In this document: piece after piece, positions 1 to 7,230 of the stretch
How the letters are laid out: each line of letters starts with the position of its first letter
Position numbering within the stretch: the first letter of the stretch is position 1
Source: Roseiarcus sp035606915
GTDB taxonomy: Bacteria > Pseudomonadota > Alphaproteobacteria > Rhizobiales > Beijerinckiaceae
Assembly (NCBI GenBank): GCA_035606915.1
Contig: DATNDU010000029.1
Coordinates: 1 to 11,871, forward strand
Length of the DNA stretch: 11,871 bases
Reading direction: 5' to 3'
Made by a program: the position numbers and the translations under genes
Notes under the pieces: generated by a model
Told to the model about the DNA's origin: nothing
The model's database searches: none
What the model saw: the letters and a program-made list of their open reading frames with translations, nothing else

Positions 1-61
1 CGAAAAAAGTTAGCAGATCGTGCGAAAAAGCCCTCTCTCGAAAACGTAGGTTTCTGCGAGA

Positions 62-83
62 CGCGCCCTCGCCAGCGGGCGCG
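62..83. other. GC-rich inverted repeat in the left flank
   Basis: A 7-bp perfect stem, CGCGCCC (62-68) with GGGCGCG (77-83), encloses an 8-base loop. It lies about 100 bases beyond the stop codon of the acyl-CoA synthetase gene, which reads leftwards towards it. Neither strand has a run of T after the stem, so it does not meet the usual picture of an intrinsic terminator. Nothing else recognisable is seen in bases 1-183: no gene fragment and no tRNA. Confidence 0.25.
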
Positions 84-183
84 ATCCGCAAACCGTCGTC
101 AAAATCTCCCGAAACTCACTCGCGTGCTACCCGCCTCAAAAGCGGCCCCCCATTTCGAGTTCCGAGAGCCGCCAACGGCCCGC

Positions 184-1686
184 TCACCCCTTAATCCCCA
201 GTTTCGCCGCCATCCCGATCCTCTGCAACTTCCCCGTCGCGCCTTTCGGGATCTCGGCCAGGAACAGGATCTTGCGCGGCACTTTGAACGGCGCCAGCCG
301 GTCGCCGACGAAATCGCGCAACTCCGCTTCCGTCGCGCTAAAACCGTCGCGCAGCACCACGGCGGCGGCGACCTCCTCGCCGAGCTTGTCGTGCGGCATG
401 GCGAAGCAGACGACCTGCGCCACCGCCGCGTGGTCCATCAACGCTTCGTCGATCTCGCGCGGCGAAATCTTCTCGCCGCCGCGATTGATGATCTCCTTCA
501 GCCGCCCGGTCAGGCTGAGATAGCCATCCGCGTCGAGCGCGCCCTGGTCGCCGGTGCGGAACCAGCCGTTGCGGAACGCCTCCGCATTGGCCTTCTCGTT
601 GTTTTCGTAACCGGCGGTGACGTTCTCGCCGCGAATGACGACCTCGCCGATCTCGTTGGCGGCGAGCAGCGCCCCGTCCTCGCCCATGATGGCGATTTCC
701 GGTCCGCCCGAGGGGCCGACGGAGCCGGGCTTGCGCACGCCGTTCAGCGGGTTCGAGGCCATCTGATGCGCCGCCTCGGTCATGCCATAGGCCTCTATCA
801 GCGGCGCGCCGAACGTCGCCTCGACCTCGGCGATCACCTGCGGCGGCATCGACGACGAGGATGAGCGCAGGAAGCGCAACGGGGTCTCGGCGATGACAGC
901 GCGGTTGTGGCCGGCCCGCGCCAGGATCGCCTGATGCATGGTCGGCACCGCCGTCACCCAGGTCGGCTTGGCCGTCTTCATATCGGCAAAGAAGCGCAGC
1001 GCGTTGAATCCCGGCGAGCAGACCACCGTTCCGCCGCGCGACAGCGGCGCCGAGAGCCCGGCGATGAGGCCGTGGATGTGGAACAGCGGCATCACGACGA
1101 GGCCGCGATCGGCCGCCGACAACGCCAGCGTATTGGCGACATTGCGCGCCGATGCGGCGATGTTGCGATGGCGCAGCGGCACGATCTTCGGCCGCGAGGT
1201 GGTGCCGGAAGTGTGCAGGATCAGCGCGATGTCGTCGACCTCGGCCAGTCCCGGCCGGGCGGCGGCGCCGGCGGCGCCTTGCAGCGTGAAGGCGCCGGCC
1301 TTGGCGCCGGCGTGCAGCTCGACGATGGCGACGCCGAGCTTCAGCGCCACCTCCACCGCCGGCCCGCTGGCGCCGGCCTCGACGATCAGCGCCTTGGCGT
1401 TGAGGTCGGTGAGGTAGAACTCGAACTCCTGGGCGCGATAGGAAGGGTTGAGCGGCGCGGCCGTGGCGGCGGAGGCGACGCAGAGGAACGTGGTCGCCAT
1501 CTCCGGCCCGTTCGGCAGCACGATGGCGACCCGGTCGCCGCGCCCGACGCCGAGCCGGTTGAGCGCCGCGACTGTCGCCTCGATCTGGCTGCGCAGATCG
1601 GCGTAGCTGAGCGGTGGGCGGTCGAGCGCGGCGATGGCGGGGCTGGCGGCCTCGCCGTTGGCGAGGAGTTCGGCGATCGTCGGCAT
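184..1686 (-). CDS. AMP-forming acyl-CoA synthetase, oxalate-CoA ligase (Pcs60/AAE3)-like
   Basis: A 500-residue ANL-superfamily adenylating enzyme. The family activates a carboxylate as acyl-AMP and transfers it to CoA, normally in the cytosol. Visible motifs are the phosphate-binding loop TSGTTSRPK (159-167), YGMTE (300-304), GWFRTGD (374-380), the hinge region NRGGEKISP (401-409) and the C-terminal catalytic lysine in KGATGKLQR (K486). The stretch around MTEAAHQMASNPL and RKPGSVG, followed by IRGENVTAGY, resembles from memory the yeast Pcs60 and plant AAE3 oxalyl-CoA synthetases more than long-chain FadD enzymes, so oxalate is the best substrate guess. Malonate or medium-chain acids remain possible. 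I chose the ATG at 1686 because AGGGAG sits six bases upstream; the open frame extends further to 1818 but has no family homology there. A five-serine run (275-279) precedes the acyl-binding region. No oxalyl-CoA decarboxylase or formyl-CoA transferase gene is visible nearby. Confidence 0.9.
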   Translation of the reverse strand: MPTIAELLANGEAASPAIAALDRPPLSYADLRSQIEATVAALNRLGVGRGDRVAIVLPNGPEMATTFLCVASAATAAPLNPSYRAQEFEFYLTDLNAKALIVEAGASGPAVEVALKLGVAIVELHAGAKAGAFTLQGAAGAAARPGLAEVDDIALILHTSGTTSRPKIVPLRHRNIAASARNVANTLALSAADRGLVVMPLFHIHGLIAGLSAPLSRGGTVVCSPGFNALRFFADMKTAKPTWVTAVPTMHQAILARAGHNRAVIAETPLRFLRSSSSSMPPQVIAEVEATFGAPLIEAYGMTEAAHQMASNPLNGVRKPGSVGPSGGPEIAIMGEDGALLAANEIGEVVIRGENVTAGYENNEKANAEAFRNGWFRTGDQGALDADGYLSLTGRLKEIINRGGEKISPREIDEALMDHAAVAQVVCFAMPHDKLGEEVAAAVVLRDGFSATEAELRDFVGDRLAPFKVPRKILFLAEIPKGATGKLQRIGMAAKLGIKG

Positions 1687-1711
1687 AGGCGTCTCCCTGG
1701 TCGGCGCGTTG

Positions 1712-1736
1712 TGGACCAAGGCGCCGGCGCCGTCCA
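1712..1736. repeat. Interrupted dyad in the divergent spacer
   Basis: TGGAC (1712-1716) and GTCCA (1732-1736) are reverse complements flanking the perfect 12-bp palindrome GGCGCCGGCGCC (1720-1731), with three unpaired bases (1717-1719) on the left side. It lies between the divergent acyl-CoA synthetase and glycosyltransferase genes, so it could be an operator or a cruciform. GC-rich palindromes of this type also occur inside genes here, so a purely compositional origin is possible. Confidence 0.3.
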
Positions 1737-1740
1737 GTCG

Positions 1741-1769
1741 TTGCGCGCGCATCCCCCGCGCCCTATAGG
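1741..1769 (+). promoter_or_regulatory. Possible sigma-70 promoter for the glycosyltransferase gene
   Basis: TTGCGC (1741-1746) and TATAGG (1764-1769) are separated by exactly 17 bases. They match the -35 and -10 consensus at about three and four of six positions. Transcription would start near 1776, about 23 bases before the chosen ATG. The -10 lies inside the 8-bp palindrome CCTATAGG (1762-1769). This is a pattern match only. Confidence 0.3.
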
Positions 1770-1798
1770 CGCCTGGAGGCTTCGGGGCCGGAGTGGCG

Positions 1799-2524
1799 AT
1801 GCAAACGGTGGTCTGCATGCGATGGGGCGATCGCTTTCCCGTCGATTACGTCAATCGCCTCTATCGCGGCGTGATGCGCAATGTCGTGCGCCCAACCCGC
1901 TTCATCGCCTTCACCGACGATCCCGCCGGCCTCGATTCCGGCATCGAGGCGCGCGAGATTCCGCCGATCCGCCTGCCGGTGAGCGGACTCGGCGGCAGCC
2001 CCTGGCGCAAGCTGGCTTTGTGGTCGCCGCAGATCGGCCTCGACGGCGATCTGCTGTTTCTCGATCTCGATGTCGTGGTGGTCGGCGGCCTCGATGCTTT
2101 CTTCGACTACGAGCCCGGCAAGCTCGCCATCATCCGCGACTGGAGCGCGCGCGACACTGGCAATTCCTCGGTGATGCGGCTGCCGGCCGGCGGCGCGCCG
2201 CATCTTGTGGCCCGCTTCGAGGCCGATCCGTTGAGCAAGCGGCGGCTCTATTCCAACGAGCAAGTCTATCTTTGCCGCGAGTCCGGGCTGCCGCTCGCCT
2301 TCTGGCCGCCGCAATGGGCGCCGGGGTTCAAAGCCATGATGTTGCCCCGTTTCCCCCTCAATCTGTTTCGAAATGTCAAGCTGCCCGAAGACGCCCGGGT
2401 GGTGGTGTTCACCGGCCGACCGCGTCCCCATGAGGCGATGAAGGGCGAATGGCCGGCGGCGGGCTGGAAGAAAATATACAAAAGGGTGCGCCCCGTCGGC
2501 TGGCTCCACGCGCACTGGCGCTGA
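1799..2524 (+). CDS. GT-A type glycosyltransferase, unassigned substrate
   Basis: A 241-residue protein that I recognise as a conserved but poorly characterised glycosyltransferase family of about this length in alphaproteobacteria. The N-terminus (VVCMRWGDRFPVDYVNRLY, residues 4-22) is followed by FIAFTDDPAG (35-44). The metal-binding DxD motif is DLD (89-91), within LLFLDLDVVVVG. GNSSVMR (121-127) and the C-terminal FTGRP and WKKIYKRVRP segments are also family-like. There is no signal peptide or membrane segment, so it should act in the cytoplasm, probably transferring a sugar from a nucleotide sugar to a surface glycan. Donor and acceptor are unknown. The ATG at 1799 is preferred because GGAG (1790-1793) lies five bases upstream; a GTG six bases earlier is in frame but less well placed. 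No other surface-polysaccharide gene lies beside it, so its pathway cannot be read from context. Confidence 0.8.
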   Translation: MQTVVCMRWGDRFPVDYVNRLYRGVMRNVVRPTRFIAFTDDPAGLDSGIEAREIPPIRLPVSGLGGSPWRKLALWSPQIGLDGDLLFLDLDVVVVGGLDAFFDYEPGKLAIIRDWSARDTGNSSVMRLPAGGAPHLVARFEADPLSKRRLYSNEQVYLCRESGLPLAFWPPQWAPGFKAMMLPRFPLNLFRNVKLPEDARVVVFTGRPRPHEAMKGEWPAAGWKKIYKRVRPVGWLHAHWR

Positions 2525-2643
2525 GGGTCGCTTGCGCATCGCCGCCCGTGGGGGTTAAAGTTTTGTCAATAATGCGAGGCGAAAAAGGCGCCGGCGCCGC
2601 AAATTCGGCGGGGATCGGCAGTTTGTGTGGGGGACGGACGGCC

Positions 2644-3708
2644 GTGGCGGGTCGACGTTCGGCGGGGGTAGAAAGCGCGTTGTCATTGTCGATCGACAAG
2701 TCCGGCGCAAGCGGCGTCCGCGTAGGCTGGGGCGTAGCCATCGCTTGCTTGTGCCTTTCCGGTTGCGCGGCGGGGCCGTCTCCCTACGCGCACCACCGCT
2801 ATCGCGGCCACGAGCATTTCGCCGAAGGCTTCTACGGCAAGGCGAGCCCGCGCCTCTATGAGGACGGCCAGAGGATTCCGCGCGGCGGCGGCCAATATCT
2901 CGTCGGCCGCCCCTATCACATCGCCGGCCGCTGGTATTATCCGCGCGAGAACGATCATTACGTCGCCGTCGGCATGGCGTCCTGGTACGGCGAAGCCTTC
3001 CACGGCCGCAAGACCGCCAATGGCGAGATCTACGACAAGATGGCGCTGACGGCGGCGCATCCGACGATGCCGCTGCCGAGTTACGCCCGCGTCACCAATC
3101 TCAAGAACGGCTATTCCGTCATCGTGCGCGTCAACGATCGCGGCCCTTACGCCGCCGGTCGGGTCATGGATGTTTCCTCGCGCGTCGCCGATGTGCTCGA
3201 TTTCAAGCGCATGGGCACCGCGAAGGTGAAGGTCGAATATGTCGGGCGCGCCCCGCTCGAAGGCTCCGACGACAACGAATTGCTGGCGACGCTGCGCACC
3301 GATGGTTCGCCGGCCGAAATCGACGGCGCCGCGCCCACGATGGTCGCCCAGGCATCGTCGTCGATCGTCGGCCTGTTCGGCTCAAAGCCAGCGGCGCCGC
3401 CGGAACCGCCGCCGCCGCCCGAAGCGACGCGGGTCGCATCCGTCGCGCCGGCGCCGCCGCGGCGGGAACCGCGGCAGACCGAAGTCGCCGTCGCCGACGA
3501 GAGCGTCGTCGAGCGCGCGTTCACGCCGCTACCGCCGGCCAGGCCCTATGATCTCGGCGTGCGCGAGGCGTCAGCCGCGCCGCGGTCGCCGCGCCGTCGC
3601 GGCGAGGGCGACCGCGCGCTCTATTTCGCCGCCCCACGCCCCGATCCGCTCGTCCGGCTGTTGAAGCGCCGGCCGACGCGCTCGCTGCTCGACGATGACG
3701 ACAATTGA
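2644..3708 (+). CDS. rlpA: RlpA-like septal ring lytic transglycosylase / rare lipoprotein A
   Basis: Predicted outer-membrane lipoprotein (354 residues from the chosen start) with a double-psi beta-barrel. In characterised RlpA the barrel cleaves denuded glycan strands at the septum. A hydrophobic stretch ends in the lipobox LSGC, with the lipidated cysteine at residue 41. The barrel covers about 109-200, starting at GMASWYGEAFHGRKTANG and containing RVNDRGPY. H139 (AAHPT) and D165 match the catalytic His/Asp pair described for RlpA. The C-terminal 150 residues are proline- and arginine-rich, apparently disordered, end in DDDDN, and show no SPOR domain, unlike E. coli RlpA. The start is uncertain. 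GTG 2644 has GGGGGA nine bases upstream. ATG 2572 would give an unusually long 64-residue leader and lacks a ribosome binding site. TTG 2680 gives the shortest signal peptide. A -10-like AATAAT (2568-2573) would place the transcript start after ATG 2572. The D,D-carboxypeptidase gene follows 63 bases downstream. Confidence 0.88.
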   Translation: MAGRRSAGVESALSLSIDKSGASGVRVGWGVAIACLCLSGCAAGPSPYAHHRYRGHEHFAEGFYGKASPRLYEDGQRIPRGGGQYLVGRPYHIAGRWYYPRENDHYVAVGMASWYGEAFHGRKTANGEIYDKMALTAAHPTMPLPSYARVTNLKNGYSVIVRVNDRGPYAAGRVMDVSSRVADVLDFKRMGTAKVKVEYVGRAPLEGSDDNELLATLRTDGSPAEIDGAAPTMVAQASSSIVGLFGSKPAAPPEPPPPPEATRVASVAPAPPRREPRQTEVAVADESVVERAFTPLPPARPYDLGVREASAAPRSPRRRGEGDRALYFAAPRPDPLVRLLKRRPTRSLLDDDDN

Positions 3709-3771
3709 TTGTCGGCTTCGCATGGTCTAGCGCCCTTGGATCGTTAACCGGACAGAGGGCGGGGGTGTGAA

Positions 3772-4944
3772 GTGTCGTCGTGCGCGCATCAGGCGCTGAT
3801 CGTGGTGTTCTGCCTCGCCGCCTTCGCCGGCGCCAAGGCGCAGACCATCACGACCAGCGCCAAATTCGCGCTGCTCGAAGACTACGACACCGGGGCGGTG
3901 CTGTTCGACAAGGCGGCCGACGAGGCGATGGCGCCGGCCTCGATGAGCAAACTGATGGTCGCGGAGTTGACCTTCCGAGAGCTCAAGGAAGGCCGCCTGC
4001 ACCTCGACGACAAGTTTCACGTTTCCGAATATGCTTGGCGCACCGGCGGCGCGCCCTCCCACGGCTCGGCGATGTTCCTGGCGGTGAAGAGCAACGTCCG
4101 TGTCGACGACCTGTTGCGCGGGCTGATTATCGAATCCGGCAACGACGCGGCGCTCGTGCTGGCCGAAGGGATCGCCGGCTCCGAGCAGAATTTTGTCGGC
4201 CTGATGAACAAGCGCGCCGCCGAACTCGGTCTCACACATTCCCACTTCACCAACGCCTGGGGTCGCAGCGACCCGGCCGAGCGCGTCAGCGCCCGCGACC
4301 TCGCCTCGCTCGCCCGCCATATCATCCACGATTATCCCGAATATTACCATTACTTCAGCGACAAGGACTTCACCTGGAGCCGCATCCACCAGTTGAACCG
4401 CAATCCTCTGTTGAACATGAACATCGGCGCCGACGGCCTGAAGACCGGCGACACCGCCGAAAGCGGTTACGGGGTGGTCGGCTCGGCGGTGCAGGATGGG
4501 CAGCGGCTGATCCTGGTCGTCAACGGCTATAAGACGGCGGCCGAGCGCGCCGAGGATGCGCGCCGTCTGCTCAACTGGGGCTTTCGCGGTTTTGACGTGC
4601 GCGTGTTCTACCAGCCGGGGGATACCGTCGGACGGGCCGAGGTCTATGGCGGCGCCGAGGATTCCGTGGCGCTGACGCCGTTGGCGCCGGTGAAAGTCTA
4701 CGTGCCGAAGGTCGGCGGGGATAAGATGACGGCGGCAATCGTCTATTCCGGCCCGCTCGCAGCGCCGGTCGAGGCCGGCCGCAAGCTCGGCGAGTTGCGG
4801 ATTTACAACGCCGGCGCCTTGGTGATGAGCGCGCCGCTGGAGACCAAAGCCGCCGTCGCCAAGGGGCCGCTGGCCAGCCGCGCCGCCGACGCGGCTTGGG
4901 AACTCAGCAAGGACTGGCTGCGCCGGCAATGGAAACGCAGGTGA
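3772..4944 (+). CDS. D-alanyl-D-alanine carboxypeptidase, PBP5/6 type (peptidase S11)
   Basis: A periplasmic penicillin-binding protein of 390 residues, expected to remove the terminal D-Ala from peptidoglycan pentapeptides. All three active-site motifs are present: SxxK as SMSK (S57-K60), SGN (122-124) and KTG (224-226). The N-terminus is a signal peptide whose hydrophobic core ends in AKA, predicting cleavage after residue 23. A beta-rich PBP5_C-like domain occupies roughly 275-360. The C-terminus (AAWELSKDWLRRQWKRR) looks like the amphipathic helix that anchors this family to the inner membrane. The GTG start at 3772 is preceded by a purine-rich GAGGGCGGGGG stretch, and no other start is as well placed. 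It follows rlpA by 63 bases, and its stop codon overlaps the tmk start by four bases, so it probably heads or joins an operon with tmk and holB. The paralogue name (dacA, dacC, dacF) cannot be decided from sequence alone. Confidence 0.93.
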   Translation: MSSCAHQALIVVFCLAAFAGAKAQTITTSAKFALLEDYDTGAVLFDKAADEAMAPASMSKLMVAELTFRELKEGRLHLDDKFHVSEYAWRTGGAPSHGSAMFLAVKSNVRVDDLLRGLIIESGNDAALVLAEGIAGSEQNFVGLMNKRAAELGLTHSHFTNAWGRSDPAERVSARDLASLARHIIHDYPEYYHYFSDKDFTWSRIHQLNRNPLLNMNIGADGLKTGDTAESGYGVVGSAVQDGQRLILVVNGYKTAAERAEDARRLLNWGFRGFDVRVFYQPGDTVGRAEVYGGAEDSVALTPLAPVKVYVPKVGGDKMTAAIVYSGPLAAPVEAGRKLGELRIYNAGALVMSAPLETKAAVAKGPLASRAADAAWELSKDWLRRQWKRR

Positions 4945-5612
4945 GCGATCGGGAAGCGCGGGAGATCGCGCGCGGCCGCTTCATCACCCTGGAAGGTGGC
5001 GAGGGCGCGGGCAAGTCGGCGCAGGCGCGCCGGCTTGCGGCGCGGCTGTCGGCGCTTGGCGTCGAGGTCGTCGCCACCCGCGAACCCGGCGGCACGCCGC
5101 ACGCCGAGCGGCTGCGCGAGGCGATCCTGTCCGGGGCGCTGCGCGAACTCGGGCCGGAGGCGGAGGCGATCGCCTTCGCCGCCGCCCGCATCGATCATGT
5201 CGACGAACGCATCCGGCCGGCGCTGGAGCGCGGCGCCTGGGTGGTCTCGGACCGTTTCGCCGATTCGACGCGCGCCTACCAGGGCGCCGGCGGCAAGCTC
5301 GGCCCCGCCTTCGTCGAGCGGCTGGAGCGCATCGCCGTCGGCGACATCCGCCCGGACCTCACCCTGATCCTCGACATCGACCCCGAGCAGGGTCTCGCGC
5401 GCGCGGCGCGACGCTCGGGCGCGGCGGATCGGTTCGAGCGCGAGGGGCTGGATTTCCACCACACGCTGCGGCAGGCGTTCCTCGCCATCGCCGAGGCGGA
5501 GCCTGGCCGTTGCGCGGTGATCGCCGCCGGCGGCGACGAGGAGACGGTGGCGGCGGCGATCTGGTCCGAAGTTTCCCGGCGCCTCGGCGCCTCGCTGCCG
5601 GGCGCTGAATGA
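4941..5612 (+). CDS. tmk: Thymidylate kinase
   Basis: Phosphorylates dTMP to dTDP with ATP, the last specific step of dTTP synthesis, in the cytosol. The protein (223 residues) shows the P-loop GGEGAGKS (19-26), the TREPGG substrate loop (47-51), the DRF signature (104-106) followed by the thymidylate-contacting STRAYQG segment, and a lid region with RRSGAADRFE. A glycine rather than arginine in the P-loop together with arginines in the lid is the E. coli-type arrangement. I chose GTG 4941 because it overlaps the preceding stop codon as GTGA, the typical translational-coupling geometry, with GGAA six bases before it. An in-frame ATG at 4929 would add four residues and is a fair alternative. 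The 3' end overlaps holB by four bases (ATGA). Confidence 0.96.
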   Translation: MSDREAREIARGRFITLEGGEGAGKSAQARRLAARLSALGVEVVATREPGGTPHAERLREAILSGALRELGPEAEAIAFAAARIDHVDERIRPALERGAWVVSDRFADSTRAYQGAGGKLGPAFVERLERIAVGDIRPDLTLILDIDPEQGLARAARRSGAADRFEREGLDFHHTLRQAFLAIAEAEPGRCAVIAAGGDEETVAAAIWSEVSRRLGASLPGAE

Positions 5613-6679
5613 GACGGCCGGCGCCGGAAGACGGCGCGCCCGAGAGCGACGTCTATCCCGGCGCGCGCCCGCCGCGCCTGGCGCCGGCGGTCGTCGGCCA
5701 TGAGGCGGCGCAAGCGGAGATACTGGCGGCCTATCGCAGCGGCCGGCTCGCCCATGCCTGGCTCATCGCCGGCCCCGAGGGCGTCGGCAAGGCGACGCTC
5801 GCCTGGGCTTTCACGCGCTTCCTGCTCGCTCATCCCGACCCGAGCGCGCCCGAGGCGGCGCAAGCCCGCGATCTCGCCGTACCTGAGAGTCACCCGGCGG
5901 CGCGCCTTCTCGCCGCCCATTCTCATCCCGATTTCGCGCTCATCCGCCGCGGCTGGAACGTCAAGGAAAAGAAGCTCCGCACCGAAATCAGCATCGATGA
6001 CCTGCGCGAGGCGCAGGGCGTGTTCCGGCTCGCCCCCTCCCTTGGCGGCTGGCGCATCGCGCTCGTCGACGCGGCCGACGATCTCAACCGCAACGGCGCC
6101 AACGCGCTGCTGAAGACCATCGAGGAGCCGCCACGGCGGGCGCTGGTGATGATCGTCGCGCATCGGCCGGGCCGGTTGCCGGCGACGATCCGCTCGCGTT
6201 GCCGGCGGCTGACGCTGGAGCCGCTGCAACCCGGCGAGATCGAGACCATCGTCAGCGGGCAGGGGCCGCCGTGGAGCGAAATGCCTGACGCCGCCATCGC
6301 GCAGGCCGCTGCGAAGGCTGGCGGCTCCGTGCGTGAGGCGTTGCGCCGGCTCGATCCCGAAAGCGCCGACAGCGGCGCGCTGCTCGAAGCGGTGGTCTCC
6401 CGGCTGCCGGCTGTCGACTGGCGCGTGGCGCTGCGCCTCGCCGACCGGTTCGCCGGCGCCGCCGGCGCCGACCTGCACGAGCGCTTCGTGCTCGCGGCGC
6501 TGGACTGGCTGGCGGCGCGCGCCCGGACGACCTCCGACCCGCGCCGGCTCGAAACGATCGCCGAGCTATGGGAGCGGCTGCGGCGCGGCGCGCGCGAGGC
6601 CGAGGCGCTCAACATCGACCGCAAGGTTCACGCGCTGGCGCTGTTGCAGGAGATCGCCGAGCGCGCCGGCCGGCTTTAG
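5609..6679 (+). CDS. holB: DNA polymerase III subunit delta' (clamp loader)
   Basis: AAA+-fold clamp-loader subunit (356 residues) that helps load the beta sliding clamp at the replication fork. The Walker A-like loop is GPEGVGKAT (55-63). The segment WRIALVDAADDLN (148-160) sits at the Walker B position and continues into NALLKTIEEPP. The SRC motif (196-198) is present. The zinc-binding cysteines of E. coli delta' are not seen; only one cysteine is evident in the N-terminal half, in SRC, which from memory is usual for alphaproteobacterial HolB. The ATG at 5609 overlaps the tmk stop as ATGA, giving tight coupling of nucleotide supply and clamp loading. The stop at 6677-6679 is only 10 bases from the convergent DUF1203 gene. 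In many Hyphomicrobiales I would expect metG and tatD next; they are absent here. Confidence 0.93.
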   Translation: MRRPAPEDGAPESDVYPGARPPRLAPAVVGHEAAQAEILAAYRSGRLAHAWLIAGPEGVGKATLAWAFTRFLLAHPDPSAPEAAQARDLAVPESHPAARLLAAHSHPDFALIRRGWNVKEKKLRTEISIDDLREAQGVFRLAPSLGGWRIALVDAADDLNRNGANALLKTIEEPPRRALVMIVAHRPGRLPATIRSRCRRLTLEPLQPGEIETIVSGQGPPWSEMPDAAIAQAAAKAGGSVREALRRLDPESADSGALLEAVVSRLPAVDWRVALRLADRFAGAAGADLHERFVLAALDWLAARARTTSDPRRLETIAELWERLRRGAREAEALNIDRKVHALALLQEIAERAGRL

Positions 6680-6689
6680 CGCAGTGGCT

Positions 6690-7157
6690 CTACGCGCGCG
6701 TGATGCGCGCGGCGAAGCAGCCGCGCTTGGCGAAATGGGCGTGGATGCTGTCGACCCTGATGTCGTCGAGCAACCGGCCGATCAGCCCCTCGACCTCGCC
6801 GCCCTCAACCACATCGGCGTCAACCATCATGCCGGCGGCGTCGAAGGCGCGCAGCGACAGCAGGCGCGACCGGAACGCCTCCGGCACGACATTGACCTCG
6901 TCGAAGGCCGCCGTCGCGCCCTCGCGGACGAAGATCGCGTGCGAGGCGCGATAGGGCGTGTCGGCCGGCTGGCTGACATGGTTGACGAGCAGCACCGTCT
7001 GGCCGGGCGCCGCGTCGCGCAGTTCGACACGATCGGGAAAACCCGGCGCGCGGTCGACGACATAGCGCACCGCGCCGCGCGCCGCGAGCGCGGCCTCGCT
7101 TGCCCCGTAGAGGTCGGCGAACGGCGCCGGCGATAGGCCTTGGATACGGAAAGACAT
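6690..7157 (-). CDS. DUF1203 family protein
   Basis: A 155-residue cytoplasmic protein of unknown function. The body matches the DUF1203 pattern as I remember it: MSFRIQGLSPAPFA at the N-terminus, RGAVRYVVDRAPGFPDRV (28-44), LLVNHVSQPADTPYR (56-70), HAIFVREG (73-80) and a C-terminal HAHFAKRGCFAAR. The length is normal for the family. Family members often have a cysteine where this one has D42 in PGFPDR. The ATG at 7157 has AGAGGAG seven bases upstream, which settles the start; the frame is open to 7214 but no homology is seen there. It lies 73 bases downstream of the ClC gene on the same strand and may be co-transcribed with it. It converges with holB. No membrane segments or signal peptide are visible. 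Confidence 0.85.
   Translation of the reverse strand: MSFRIQGLSPAPFADLYGASEAALAARGAVRYVVDRAPGFPDRVELRDAAPGQTVLLVNHVSQPADTPYRASHAIFVREGATAAFDEVNVVPEAFRSRLLSLRAFDAAGMMVDADVVEGGEVEGLIGRLLDDIRVDSIHAHFAKRGCFAARITRA
6693..6711. other. Inverted repeat at the holB/DUF1203 convergent junction
   Basis: CGCGCGC (6693-6699) and GCGCGCG (6705-6711) can form a 7-bp stem with a 5-base loop. It begins 14 bases after the holB stop and overlaps the last codons of the DUF1203 gene. Its position suits a bidirectional terminator between convergent genes, but no T-run follows on either strand. Alternating CG sequence is also expected by chance at this base composition. Confidence 0.2.
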
Positions 7158-7230
7158 CGGCGACTCCTCTGGTTGAAGAACCGCAGCAAACACCGCGCCG
7201 GCGCGCCCAGCCACCCGATTACGACGCCAA

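Noticed and set aside
62..83. Intrinsic terminator for the acyl-CoA synthetase gene
   Set aside because: Stem present but no T-run after it on the relevant strand, and it lies about 100 bases past the stop; kept only as an inverted repeat.
907..2433. A 508-codon plus-strand frame opposite the acyl-CoA synthetase and glycosyltransferase genes
   Set aside because: It is very rich in R, G, D and H without any motif, and it overlaps two well-supported genes; a shadow frame caused by high GC.
1763..2539. A 258-codon minus-strand frame over the glycosyltransferase gene
   Set aside because: Composition is shadow-like, it is antisense to a recognisable family member, and it shows no motifs.
3727..4929. 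A 400-codon minus-strand frame over the D,D-carboxypeptidase gene
   Set aside because: Antisense to a gene with all three active-site motifs; sequence is low-complexity H/R/G-rich with no domain.
5276..6478. A 400-codon minus-strand frame over tmk and holB
   Set aside because: Antisense shadow of two housekeeping genes; no recognisable domain.
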